DNA of 64,000 bases from contig NZ_AP018400.1 of NCBI RefSeq assembly GCF_003609975.1, positions 1,004,501 to 1,068,500 on the forward strand. The letters are read 5' to 3'. The notes beneath the pieces were generated by a model. It saw nothing but the letters and a program-made list of their open reading frames with translations. It was not told the origin of the DNA and searched no databases. The DNA is from Streptococcus ruminantium. GTDB lineage: Bacteria; Bacillota; Bacilli; Lactobacillales; Streptococcaceae. The position numbers and the translations under genes are program-made. The stretch's first letter is position 1. Every line of letters starts with the position of its first letter. Shown here piece by piece: positions 54,815 to 63,472 of this stretch.

Positions 54815-55560
54815 ACCTCAATAACCCTCGTTTTCTCTTTTATAATGTCCAACAAACTGCTTTCCGAAGATTGACAGATAATATTGGCTTTTTCGATAGC
54901 TGCAACTTTTACAAAGGAAAATTGACCAATCTTTGAAGCATCCGCTAGAATATAGCTTTCTTTTGCATTTTCTAAAACAGTACGCTTAATGGTCGCTTCT
55001 TCAATGTCTGGAGTAGTCAGGTAATGTTTATCAATACCATTCATTCCCAAAAATGCTTTGTCAAAGTTAAGTTGCCGAATCTGTTCTAATGCTACTGCAC
55101 CGATAGAAGCGTCTGTTGACTGTTTGACAAATCCACCAATGATAATGGTTTTTATCTTGCGATCAACTAGCTTGACTGCGTGGTGGACAGAGTTTGTCAC
55201 GACTGTTAGATTTTCTTGTTGGAGATAGTCAATCAATACACCGGTAGTTGTTCCTGCGTCTAAAAAAATCACATCTCCATCTGCAATTTGTTTTGCTGCT
55301 CTTTCAGCAATCTCTCGTTTTTCCTGAACGTTTTTGACAGATTTTTCAAGAATAGACTCTTCAAGCTGCAAGTTTGCTGGTGCTTGAGCTCCACCATGTA
55401 TGCGACGAAGCTTTCCTTCGTTTTCTAATTCATCCAAATCTCTACGGACCGTGGACTCAGAGGTCTTAAGAATCTCGACCAACTCTTCTAAACGGACGAA
55501 TTGTTGTGTCTGTATACGCTCCAATATCGCTTGTTTTCGTTCTGATTTGAGTATGTCCAA
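54811..55560 (-). CDS. fruR: DeoR-family repressor of the fructose operon, atypical start codon
   Basis: About 249 aa. DeoR HTH (RLEELVEILKTSESTVRRDLDELENEGKLRRIHGG) and a sugar-phosphate sensor domain (IFLDAGTTTGVLIDYL; DKAFLGMNGID). Homologues start MLKSERKQ, but here that position is ATA (55552-55554), 8 nt after AGGAGG; the in-frame TTG (55558-55560) is only 2 nt after it. No ATG or suitably spaced GTG exists, and longer frames run into the promoter. I use TTG as the conventional start but ATA is as plausible. It should repress fruRKA and respond to fructose 1-phosphate. Confidence 0.85.
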   Translation of the reverse strand: MDILKSERKQAILERIQTQQFVRLEELVEILKTSESTVRRDLDELENEGKLRRIHGGAQAPANLQLEESILEKSVKNVQEKREIAERAAKQIADGDVIFLDAGTTTGVLIDYLQQENLTVVTNSVHHAVKLVDRKIKTIIIGGFVKQSTDASIGAVALEQIRQLNFDKAFLGMNGIDKHYLTTPDIEEATIKRTVLENAKESYILADASKIGQFSFVKVAAIEKANIICQSSESSLLDIIKEKTRVIEV

Positions 55561-55567
55561 CACCTCC

Positions 55568-55615
55568 TGCAATCGTTTACAAAATCTATTATACACGAAA
55601 CTCAAACCTTGTCAA
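55568..55615 (-). promoter_or_regulatory. fruRKA promoter with overlapping cre site
   Basis: On -: TTGACA (55615-55610), 16-bp spacer, TATAAT (55593-55588). A cre-like TGCAATCGTTTACA (read on +, 55568-55581) covers the transcription start and leader, predicting CcpA repression. AATCAAAAA-type repeats upstream (55615-55665) could be FruR operators. Confidence 0.7.
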
Positions 55616-55711
55616 TCATTTTCTATCAAAAACAATCAAAAAACTTCATTTTGGATCAAAAGGGCTCATAAAATCATCTCCACATTTCTCCGGAACAAAT
55701 AAAAACACAGT

Positions 55712-56437
55712 CTAGTCAACTGTGCTCTCTGTTTTGATTTTTTGCAAAATAGCCGCTTCTTCGGCTGTAAATGGATAACTTTCTAACAAATCTGGACGAC
55801 GGTGGTAGGTCTTTCGAAGACTTTCTTCTAAGCGCCACTTGCGAATATTTTCATGATGGCCACTCATCAGAACATCCGGCACTACCATCCCACGATATTC
55901 ATAAGGGCGAGTATATTGCGGATATTCCAAAAGACCTGATGAGAAACTATCATCCGTATGGCTGCTCTCCTTACCAATCACCTCTGGAATCAACCGAACA
56001 GTCGCATCAATCATCGTCATGGCTGCCAGCTCACCACCTGTCAGAACATAATCTCCAAGTGATATTTCATCTGTTACTAAAGTTTTGATGCGTTCGTCGT
56101 ATCCCTCATAATGACCGCAGATGAAAATCAACTGCTCCTCCTGAGCCAATTCTTCTGCATAGGCTTGATTAAAGGTCCGTCCGGCAGGATCCAACAAAAT
56201 GACTCGGGGATTGGTCTGCTCAATACTATCCATGGTGTCAAAAATGGGCTGAGCACGCAGTAGCATCCCCTGACCACCACCGTAAGGCTCATCATCGACA
56301 TGACGAGCTTTCTCAGCTTTCTCACGAAAATTATGGTAAGAAATTTCTAGCAAGCCCTTGTCACGTGCCTTACCGACAATCGAATGCTCCAATGGGGCAA
56401 ACATTTCTGGAAAGAGGGTCAAAATATCAATTTTCAT
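55712..56437 (-). CDS. trmD: tRNA (guanine-37-N1)-methyltransferase
   Basis: 241 aa. SPOUT trefoil knot: [13 protein letters not shown] start, [12 protein letters not shown] (about 46-57), [12 protein letters not shown] (about 107-118), [15 protein letters not shown] (about 127-141). It methylates G37 of tRNAs for frame maintenance. It overlaps rimM, the usual partner gene. The second of two adjacent ATG codons fits the family start. Confidence 0.95.
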   Translation of the reverse strand: MKIDILTLFPEMFAPLEHSIVGKARDKGLLEISYHNFREKAEKARHVDDEPYGGGQGMLLRAQPIFDTMDSIEQTNPRVILLDPAGRTFNQAYAEELAQEEQLIFICGHYEGYDERIKTLVTDEISLGDYVLTGGELAAMTMIDATVRLIPEVIGKESSHTDDSFSSGLLEYPQYTRPYEYRGMVVPDVLMSGHHENIRKWRLEESLRKTYHRRPDLLESYPFTAEEAAILQKIKTESTVD

Positions 56438-56945
56438 CATCTAGTCCTTCAAGCAATTCCACATCAACACGATGATTAGCAATGTCAATATTTAGAACAA
56501 CTGGCGGGATATAGGGTAGGAGCAAGTCCTTTTTCCCTTTACGCTTGACAACCCAGACATCATTGGCACCCGGCTGGAGAATTTCTTTGATTTGGCCGAT
56601 TCGTTGATCATTTTCATAAACATCCAAACCGATAATTTCATGATAGTAAAACTCACCCTCATCCAAATCAGCCAAGTCTTTCTCTGCAATTTTCAGACTG
56701 AAGCCCTTGTATTTCTCAATATCATTGATATGGTACATACCTTTGAATTTGATAATATCAAAGTTTTTTGCCTTACGATGACTAGCAATCTCTACTTCCA
56801 TAACGAATTGTTCCTTATCGTTAAATAAGGCCAACTTAGCCCCTTTTTTAAAACGTTCTTCCGCAAAATCTGTCACAGAAAGTACACGCATCTCTCCTTG
56901 AAGACCTTGGGTATTGACAATTTTTCCTACATTAAAATAATTCAT
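56427..56945 (-). CDS. rimM: Ribosome maturation factor RimM
   Basis: 172 aa. N-terminal barrel ([17 protein letters not shown]), FEFYYHE-like [12 protein letters not shown] (about 96-107) and the PRC-barrel domain ([22 protein letters not shown]). It assists 30S head assembly by binding S19. Overlaps trmD at its 3' end. Confidence 0.94.
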   Translation of the reverse strand: MNYFNVGKIVNTQGLQGEMRVLSVTDFAEERFKKGAKLALFNDKEQFVMEVEIASHRKAKNFDIIKFKGMYHINDIEKYKGFSLKIAEKDLADLDEGEFYYHEIIGLDVYENDQRIGQIKEILQPGANDVWVVKRKGKKDLLLPYIPPVVLNIDIANHRVDVELLEGLDDEN

Positions 56946-56974
56946 GATCTCTCCATTAGTATTTCTATCTCCTT

Positions 56975-57003
56975 ATTCTATCACGAGCCAGACGATTTCT
57001 CAA
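56975..57003 (-). promoter_or_regulatory. rimM-trmD promoter
   Basis: On -: TTGAGA (57003-56998), 17-bp spacer, TAGAAT (56980-56975). Confidence 0.65.
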
Positions 57004-57035
57004 GTACGGAAAAGGTAACCACAATCTCTAGCTCT

Positions 57036-58391
57036 TTAAGCACCATGGTGAGGCGGAATAAGGGATGATAGTTTTTTCAAACGGAGATTAAGAGCAACAC
57101 CACAGACAAAAATTCCTGCAATCAAACCAATCCAGTAGGCCTCTGGTCCCATTTTGAAGCATTTCTCTAAGAAAAAAGCGACGGGGAAGGTCATAGACCA
57201 GTAGGCAATCAAACCAAGGAGAAAGGGTACTGTCGTATCTTTGTAACCACGTAGAATTCCCTGAATTGGTGCGGTATAAGCATCAGCCAACTGGAATAAG
57301 AGTGCAAATGTCAAAAATTGTGATGTCAGTTTAATAAATTCTATATTATTTCCGTAAAGAAAGGCAACTTTTGAACGGAAAAAATATAAAAATGTAAGTG
57401 TTAAACCAGCAAAGCCTAAGGCAACAAGTCTCCCTAAATGGCTATAAGCTTTTACATCCTTGATGCGTTCTGCTCCTACTTCATAAGCAATCACAATAGC
57501 CAAGGTCGAAGAAACAGATGAAGGGAATGCATAAAGTAAAGTAGCAAAATTCATGGCTGACTGGTGCGCAGCAATAATCTGTGCAGAAAATTTTGCCATA
57601 TAAAGACCAACTACTGCAAAAATTGCCACTTCTGCAAACACTTGCAAACCAATCGGGACTCCTACTTTCAAGCCTTCCTTCAATAAAGAAAGATTGATTG
57701 GACTCCATTTCCAAACACTATAGGATGAGATGGTCTTATTTTTGAACATAACACAGATAATAACTACTAGAGTTGCCCAGTAAGCCAAAGCAGTCCCTAG
57801 TCCCGCTCCTGCTCCTCCAAGAGCTGGTAGGCCCATTTTCCCATAAATCAATAAATAATTAAAAAAGCTATTAAAAGGAACAAGAAGCAGCATGAGGTAC
57901 ATGGATAGACGAGTCAAGCCTAAAGCGTCAAAGAAGGAACGACAAACGCTGAACAACAAGAGAGGGAGGATGCCGAATGAAATGTAGAGAAGATAGTGTT
58001 TACCAACTTGGAAGACACTGGCATCCAAGTTGAAACGTGCTAAAACTGGAATCGCTACAAATAAAATCACGACTAGAAGGATACCTGTTAATCCCAACGC
58101 TAAATAGACAAACTGGTGAAACTCCTCACGAATCCTAAAACGCTCACCACGTCCCAAGTACTGTCCAATAATGGGAACCATTGCTGAAACAATTCCTGTC
58201 AAAAAAGAGAAAAAAGGATTCCAAAGACTGGTCGCCATTGAAACACCTGCTAAATCCATGGTATTATACCGCCCTGTCATCATGGTGTCAATAAATGAGG
58301 CAGAATAGTTGGCGAATTGATAGATCAAAATTGGTAAAAATATCTTAATAAAGAGCCAGAGTTTCTCTGTATTGGTCTTAGTTGGATACAT
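57036..58391 (-). CDS. MATE-family efflux transporter
   Basis: 451 aa, 12 TM helices in two related halves. N-terminal LPILIYQFANYSASFIDTMMTGRY (about 19-42) and VPIIGQYLGRGE are typical of NorM-like Na+ or H+/drug antiporters; second-half QVFAEVAIFAVVGLYMAKF. Substrates unknown; cationic drugs are typical. Monocistronic. Confidence 0.9.
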   Translation of the reverse strand: MYPTKTNTEKLWLFIKIFLPILIYQFANYSASFIDTMMTGRYNTMDLAGVSMATSLWNPFFSFLTGIVSAMVPIIGQYLGRGERFRIREEFHQFVYLALGLTGILLVVILFVAIPVLARFNLDASVFQVGKHYLLYISFGILPLLLFSVCRSFFDALGLTRLSMYLMLLLVPFNSFFNYLLIYGKMGLPALGGAGAGLGTALAYWATLVVIICVMFKNKTISSYSVWKWSPINLSLLKEGLKVGVPIGLQVFAEVAIFAVVGLYMAKFSAQIIAAHQSAMNFATLLYAFPSSVSSTLAIVIAYEVGAERIKDVKAYSHLGRLVALGFAGLTLTFLYFFRSKVAFLYGNNIEFIKLTSQFLTFALLFQLADAYTAPIQGILRGYKDTTVPFLLGLIAYWSMTFPVAFFLEKCFKMGPEAYWIGLIAGIFVCGVALNLRLKKLSSLIPPHHGA

Positions 58392-58461
58392 AGCTCATCC
58401 TTTTCTATTTTAATACAATTTATTGTAACAAGATTGCCCTTATTCTGCAAATACTACAAAA

Positions 58462-58490
58462 AGAAAAGGCCCTGCTTGCAAGCCCCTTCT
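58462..58490 (-). terminator. guaC terminator
   Basis: Stem AGAAAAGGC/GCCCCTTCT (58462-58470 with 58482-58490) with an inner GCTTGC turn; on - followed by TTTTT. Confidence 0.75.
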
Positions 58491-58495
58491 CATCC

Positions 58496-59479
58496 TTAAA
58501 TCGAATCACCATTCCAGATGGAATTTTTAACGATAACATAATCTACATGCTTGAGGCTGGTAATATCACGACCACCAGCATAGGAAATAGAGGACTGTAA
58601 ATCCTGCTCCATTTCTATCAAAGTATCTTTCAGATGCCCTTTGGCTGGAAGTAAAATTTTCTTACCTTCTACGTTTTTGTAGGCACCTTTTTGATATTCT
58701 GATGCAGAACCGTAGTATTCTTTGAATTGTTCACCGTCTACTTCTACTGTTTTCCCTGGACTTTCAATGTGACCTGCAAAGAGCGATCCAATCATTACCA
58801 TACTAGCACCAAAACGGATAGATTTGGCAATATCACCGTGAGTGCGAATACCGCCATCTGCAATAATCGGCTTACGAGCAGCTTTTGAACACCAACGAAG
58901 AGCCGCTAGCTGCCAGCCACCCGTACCAAAGCCTGTCTTAACCTTAGTAATGCAGACTTTACCTGGGCCAATACCAACCTTGGTCGCATCTGCACCAGCA
59001 TTTTCTAACTCACGAACTGCTTCAGGGGTGCCAACATTACCTGCAATCACAAAGGTTTCTGGTAATTCTCTCTTGATATGCTGAATCATCCTGATCACAC
59101 TTTCTGCATGCCCATGAGCAATATCAATCGTAATAAACTCAGGCGCATCTGCCTTCAAGCTAGTCACAAAGTCGTACTCGTAATCTTTTACACCCACTGA
59201 GATAGAGGCAATCAATCCTTGCTCATGCATACGCTTGATAAATGGTATCCGTCCTGCTTCATCGAAACGGTGCATGATGTAGAAATACCCTTCTTTAGCC
59301 AGCATTTCTGCTACATCTTCATCAATAATAGTCTGCATGTTAGCTGGAACAACTGGTAACTTAAAAGTGTATTTACCCAAAGTAGTCGTCGTATCCGCTT
59401 CAGAGCGGCTATTGATAATACACTTATTGGGAATAAGCTGAATATCTTCGTAGTCAAATACCGGAGTCTCGTTGAACAT
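58496..59479 (-). CDS. guaC: GMP reductase
   Basis: 327 aa, the short GuaC2 type. TIM barrel: [25 protein letters not shown] (about 97-109), [11 protein letters not shown], catalytic Cys in [17 protein letters not shown] (about 166-182), and [10 protein letters not shown]. It converts GMP to IMP with NADPH. A consensus promoter lies 76 bp upstream; no guanine riboswitch is evident. Confidence 0.94.
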   Translation of the reverse strand: MFNETPVFDYEDIQLIPNKCIINSRSEADTTTTLGKYTFKLPVVPANMQTIIDEDVAEMLAKEGYFYIMHRFDEAGRIPFIKRMHEQGLIASISVGVKDYEYDFVTSLKADAPEFITIDIAHGHAESVIRMIQHIKRELPETFVIAGNVGTPEAVRELENAGADATKVGIGPGKVCITKVKTGFGTGGWQLAALRWCSKAARKPIIADGGIRTHGDIAKSIRFGASMVMIGSLFAGHIESPGKTVEVDGEQFKEYYGSASEYQKGAYKNVEGKKILLPAKGHLKDTLIEMEQDLQSSISYAGGRDITSLKHVDYVIVKNSIWNGDSI

Positions 59480-59554
59480 GATTTTACCTCTATTTTCGTA
59501 TATTTTTCTGCGGCAACAGAATAATTTTCGTTTTTAAACGATTTTATATCATTT

Positions 59555-59583
59555 ATTATAAAACATTGTTTGGTTTTTGTCAA
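59555..59583 (-). promoter_or_regulatory. Consensus guaC promoter
   Basis: On -: TTGACA (59583-59578), 17-bp spacer, TATAAT (59560-59555). Upstream, ATTCGT/ACGAAT (59651-59656 with 59664-59669) forms a small inverted repeat of unknown role. The rest of 59590-59820 holds nothing else I recognise. Confidence 0.8.
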
Positions 59584-59821
59584 TTCTATATATTTTTACA
59601 AGATTTTCATTCGTCTCTTTTCGTTCTTTTGGATGATTATTATCTTTAACATTCGTATCATTCACGAATTAAGTGTTTTTTCCCAAAAAATTCCTAGAAC
59701 GTTCTGGATTTTCGCCATATTTTTTATAATTTAAGATAAAAAATTTAAAAAAACAGAATTTTTTGTTTTTAAAATAAGATTAGAATCATACAAAAAGACT
59801 AATCAAGTAGAACCTCACAAC

Positions 59822-59850
59822 TTGACAACGCTTTCAAAAATATTTATAAT
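59822..59850 (+). promoter_or_regulatory. Consensus promoter with cre over the -35, bacteriocin-type ABC operon
   Basis: TTGACA (59822-59827), 17-bp spacer, TATAAT (59845-59850), both perfect. TTGACAACGCTTTCAA (59822-59837) reads on - as TTGAAAGCGTTGTCAA, a cre with one mismatch to consensus. CcpA binding would block the -35. Confidence 0.72.
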
Positions 59851-59948
59851 AAATACATAAAAACATGAGTAATATCGTATCAGCTAACTCATTATTCCAT
59901 TGATTTATATTATTTTAGAGAAAAAGAATTATAGATAAGGAGTATGTT

Positions 59949-61955
59949 ATGAAACGTGTCTTTGTACTATTTTCAAACTTAGTGCTTTCTATCTTTTTTG
60001 TATGGGTATTTTCGATATGGTCTGACACTTTCGTCTCCTACCACTATCCGTCTGTTGTTGTTAGCGAGGCAGATGCACAGGTCAACTATTCTCATGTAAA
60101 GACTGCCTTGACCGATCTAGCTCATCGAACAGACAGCTTAATCGCCATACAGCACCAGGAACCAGGAGAAGATGGAAAAACAAGATTTTCCTATACCCCC
60201 TTTGGCAATGGCGAGTTGCCTGAAGACTTGAAGAAAAAGGAGATTCAAGATCCCTCGACTGTCGGAGTGGAAGCCAACTATTTTATTCTAAAAGGATCAG
60301 TCACTACACAGAAACTCAGAAACACTTTGAGCCAGATAGGTATGACGAATCTATGGATTATTCAACCTACACCGCTTAGCAATCTGGCTAGAATCTTTAC
60401 CAACGGTTTTCAACTGCTCAGTATAATAATATTCTTCTTGACCTTTGGCTCTCTCTGTCTCATCACTCAGATTAAGGCGCTTCGGTCAGCGGGAATACGG
60501 CTGATTTCAGGTGAGAATCGCTGGAAAATTTTTCTTAGTCCACTCCGCTCTGATCTGTTTAATGCTGTGGGAGGATTTGCCCTAGCGACTCTTGCCTTCT
60601 ACATTCTCAGGCACATCTTTTCCCTCCCTAGCCTATCCATCTATACCGCTAGCACTGGACTATTGGTCTACAATCTTTTACTGTTGGGCATTGCTTTGTT
60701 CTTTGCAGTTTTATTTGCTACAGGGATTAAGAAAGTCCATCTGATGAGCGTTATCAAGGGAAAAATCCCTGTTAGAGGAATGATCAGTCTAATCCTCATC
60801 GGTCAGTTATTAGCAGTGATTATCGTCTCCTTTAGTATGTCACAAACACTAACTTACACCGCCGCTTGGAAACAGCAAGAACAAGGACAAGTCGCTTGGC
60901 AAAAAGCTAAAAACTATATTACCCTTTCCGCGAGTCGTGAAGCCATAGATGTAGGTAGTCTAGATCAAGCTAGACCAAAACAAATCAAATGGTTAGAGTT
61001 TATGAAGCAGGCCGTAGCCGAAGACAAGGCGATGCTGGTACGCCATCATCTTGTTGATCGTGATCGAGGAAGTGGTCCTAACTCAAAGGTGCTAACAACC
61101 TCCACTGTCTGGCAGGACTATAGCCCTCAAGGTAATGTCTTGATTGTAACTCCCCAATATATCCGACAGGAAAATATCAAGCTCTCCCCAGCTACTAGTA
61201 ACAAAGTCAACAACCTAGCTCTGGGGGAATTTGTCCTCCTCCTACCTGAGCAACTCCGGTCTGAGGAGTCCCGCTATCGGGCAACATTTGAAGAGTCCAT
61301 GACAAATCTGATGTCCACAAAGTCCCTAAACATGACAGCTACAGTGGATTATTTACCAACTGGGCAGAAACGCTTTGTCTATAACACAACACCTATTTCC
61401 TATCAACAATTTCTGACAGATCCGATCATCATTGTGACTACTCCAACATCAACTGGACCGGATGCTATCAACTTTTGGAACAACGCTTTGCAGGATTATT
61501 TTCTGTTCAACAATCTCGAAACAGCACAGGCACTGATCAAACAAGCAGGATTTGAAACTTGGGTGAACGAACTAAAATCAGGCTACCATATTTATAAAAC
61601 ACTACTGGATAACCTTAAAAGAGAAGTTTGGTTTACAATTGCTGGCGGTATTTTGGGAATAGCAACCTCTATCCTGATGTTTAACACGATGAACCTTCTC
61701 TATTTTGAAGAATTTAGACGTGACATATTTATTAAACGGATAGGTGGCCTCAACTTCTTTGGACTTCATAAAAATTATTTATTAGCGCAATTAAGTGTAT
61801 TGCTACTAGGTTTGATAGTCAGTCTTTTGCTAACGACTAACTTTGCTGTTTGTCTGTTGGTAGCTACCCTCTTTGTTATAAATTCTATCCTACTTCTGTA
61901 TCGGCAAATGAGACACGAAAATAGGATGTCTATGATTATTTTGAAAGGAGCTTGA
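59949..61955 (+). CDS. DUF1430 bacteriocin-associated integral membrane protein
   Basis: 668 aa with the layout of the bacteriocin-associated (lactococcin 972-group) membrane proteins: TM near 5-25, extracellular segment (about 30-150), TM pair (about 155-180), helices around 205-260 and 280-305, a second large extracellular domain (about 310-555) and C-terminal TMs (about 560-585 and 615-650). AAGGAG precedes the ATG; a three-codon mini-ORF ATG-TTA-TGA overlaps the start. The paired ATPase follows at 6 nt. No bacteriocin-like precursor was found nearby, so it may act in immunity or export of something else. Confidence 0.78.
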   Translation: MKRVFVLFSNLVLSIFFVWVFSIWSDTFVSYHYPSVVVSEADAQVNYSHVKTALTDLAHRTDSLIAIQHQEPGEDGKTRFSYTPFGNGELPEDLKKKEIQDPSTVGVEANYFILKGSVTTQKLRNTLSQIGMTNLWIIQPTPLSNLARIFTNGFQLLSIIIFFLTFGSLCLITQIKALRSAGIRLISGENRWKIFLSPLRSDLFNAVGGFALATLAFYILRHIFSLPSLSIYTASTGLLVYNLLLLGIALFFAVLFATGIKKVHLMSVIKGKIPVRGMISLILIGQLLAVIIVSFSMSQTLTYTAAWKQQEQGQVAWQKAKNYITLSASREAIDVGSLDQARPKQIKWLEFMKQAVAEDKAMLVRHHLVDRDRGSGPNSKVLTTSTVWQDYSPQGNVLIVTPQYIRQENIKLSPATSNKVNNLALGEFVLLLPEQLRSEESRYRATFEESMTNLMSTKSLNMTATVDYLPTGQKRFVYNTTPISYQQFLTDPIIIVTTPTSTGPDAINFWNNALQDYFLFNNLETAQALIKQAGFETWVNELKSGYHIYKTLLDNLKREVWFTIAGGILGIATSILMFNTMNLLYFEEFRRDIFIKRIGGLNFFGLHKNYLLAQLSVLLLGLIVSLLLTTNFAVCLLVATLFVINSILLLYRQMRHENRMSMIILKGA

Positions 61956-61961
61956 TGTGAG

Positions 61962-62591
61962 ATGATTCGATTGGAAAGCGTCAGTAAACAATTTGGAGAT
62001 CGTGTTCTCTTTTCTGATTTGACAATGACGTTTGAGCCAGGGAAGGTGTACGCACTGATTGGTTCAAGCGGTAGTGGGAAAACAACCCTGATGAACATGA
62101 TGGCAAAACTAGAGACTTACGATGGGAATATCTTTTTCCGTGAAAAGGAGCTGAGAAAATATAAGTCTAGTGAGTTTTTTCGCGATGAACTTGGCTATCT
62201 TTTTCAAAATTTTGGTTTGCTAGAGAGCCAGTCGATTGATGAGAATTTAAAGCTAGGTTTGATTAAGCAAAAAATGAGCAAAGAGAAACGAAAAAAGCTT
62301 GAGCTAGAAGCCCTCGAACGTGTTGGATTGCATTATCTTACTCTTGATAAGCGTATATTCGAGCTGTCTGGTGGCGAAGCCCAGCGTGTGGCACTGGCAA
62401 AACTGATTTTGAAAAATCCACCTTTCATTTTGGCAGACGAACCGACGGCCTCCATTGACCCTGAAACAGCTAAGGTCATCATGTCCATCCTCTTATCACT
62501 GAAAAATGAAGACAGGACGATCATTATCGCAACTCATAACCCCACAATTTGGGAAATGACTGATGAAGTAATTGTTGTGGATCAACTTTAA
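61962..62591 (+). CDS. ABC transporter ATP-binding protein, bacteriocin-export (lactococcin 972 group) type
   Basis: 209 aa. Walker A GSSGSGKTT (about 33-41), Q-loop LFQNFGLLES, signature LSGGEAQRVALAKL (about 134-147), Walker B FILADEPTASIDPE, H-loop ATHN. It is a compact MacB-like ATPase and pairs with the upstream DUF1430 protein. A bidirectional terminator follows. Confidence 0.88.
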   Translation: MIRLESVSKQFGDRVLFSDLTMTFEPGKVYALIGSSGSGKTTLMNMMAKLETYDGNIFFREKELRKYKSSEFFRDELGYLFQNFGLLESQSIDENLKLGLIKQKMSKEKRKKLELEALERVGLHYLTLDKRIFELSGGEAQRVALAKLILKNPPFILADEPTASIDPETAKVIMSILLSLKNEDRTIIIATHNPTIWEMTDEVIVVDQL

Positions 62592-62611
62592 CCTCTATGT
62601 TCCTCGTAATA

Positions 62612-62654
62612 GATAAAAAAGATCTATGGTGTGTCTCCATACATCTTTTTTATC
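62612..62654. terminator. Bidirectional terminator between the ABC operon and nth
   Basis: GATAAAAAAGAT (62612-62623) pairs with ATCTTTTTTATC (62643-62654), with an inner ATGG/CCAT stem; A and T runs serve both directions between convergent genes. Confidence 0.85.
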
Positions 62655-62663
62655 TAGATACTT

Positions 62664-63287
62664 TTAGTCAAAATCATATAACTGTGGGAACTTTTCACAC
62701 TCAGGATTTTTAGGATGACAGACCTCACGTCCAAAATATATCATGGCTTGATGAGCCGGAAGCCAGAGCTCCGGTGGTAAAACTTCCATCACACGCTTCT
62801 CTGTCTCTAATGGTGTTGCAGATTTTTTCACAATATCATGATGTTTGCAAATACGTCCGACATGAGTATCTACGGCGAAGGCAGGAATACCAAAACCAAC
62901 ACTCATGACGACATTAGCAGTTTTGCGACCCACTCCTGCTAGAGCTTCCAATTCCTCACGTGTCTGCGGAACGATTCCATCATGTCGGTCTAGTAGTTGC
63001 TGGGCACATTCCTTTAAAAACTTAGCTTTATTGCGATAAAGACCCAAACGAGAAATATAGGGCTCGATCTCCTTTGTTTCTGCTGTTGCCATTGCCTCTG
63101 GAGTTGGAAAAGCCGCAAACAAGCCAGGAGTCGCCTTATTAACTGCTGCATCTGTCGTTTGAGCAGATAGAAGAACAGCTACTAAAAGTTCAAAATGATT
63201 GCGAAAATCTAAGCTGGGTTTAGCATCAGGATAAAGAGCAATAATTTCTTCAATAACTTTGCGTGCGCGTTTATTTGATAATACCAT
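62664..63287 (-). CDS. nth: Endonuclease III, with altered iron-sulfur ligands
   Basis: 207 aa from ATG at 63287. HhH motif LEALAGVGRKTANVVMS (about 108-124) with catalytic Lys in the loop, DTHVGRICKHH with catalytic Asp, LLSAQTTDAAVN (about 39-50). The normal [4Fe-4S] motif C-x6-C-x2-C-x5-C reads here C-HPKNPE-C-EK-F-PQLYD-F: the last two Cys are Phe, so the cluster is probably lost. It removes oxidised pyrimidines. There is no Shine-Dalgarno and an extended -10 lies 6 nt before the ATG. Confidence 0.92.
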   Translation of the reverse strand: MVLSNKRARKVIEEIIALYPDAKPSLDFRNHFELLVAVLLSAQTTDAAVNKATPGLFAAFPTPEAMATAETKEIEPYISRLGLYRNKAKFLKECAQQLLDRHDGIVPQTREELEALAGVGRKTANVVMSVGFGIPAFAVDTHVGRICKHHDIVKKSATPLETEKRVMEVLPPELWLPAHQAMIYFGREVCHPKNPECEKFPQLYDFD

Positions 63288-63302
63288 ATACACATTATAC
63301 CA
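63288..63302 (-). promoter_or_regulatory. Extended -10 promoter of nth, predicted leaderless start
   Basis: On -: TG (63302-63301), G, TATAAT (63299-63294), 6 nt (GTGTAT), ATG at 63287. The longer frame's GTG falls within those 6 nt. Confidence 0.6.
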
Positions 63303-63472
63303 TGAAAGAACTCATTTTTCTCAGATGAGATTCCAGCTACAGGGGTAATTTTGTATATGGAGAAAAGACAATAAAGCTCAGTAATTGACAAGACTTGCGC
63401 CACTTTATTTTCTGCATATCAAGTACGCAATACATGATACAATATAAGAAAACGATCGAGGTGATGAGTGTT

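Noticed and set aside
55561..55605. Upstream TTG start of fruR at 55605
   Set aside because: This codon and the next eight overlap the -10 and spacer of the fru promoter and would not be transcribed.
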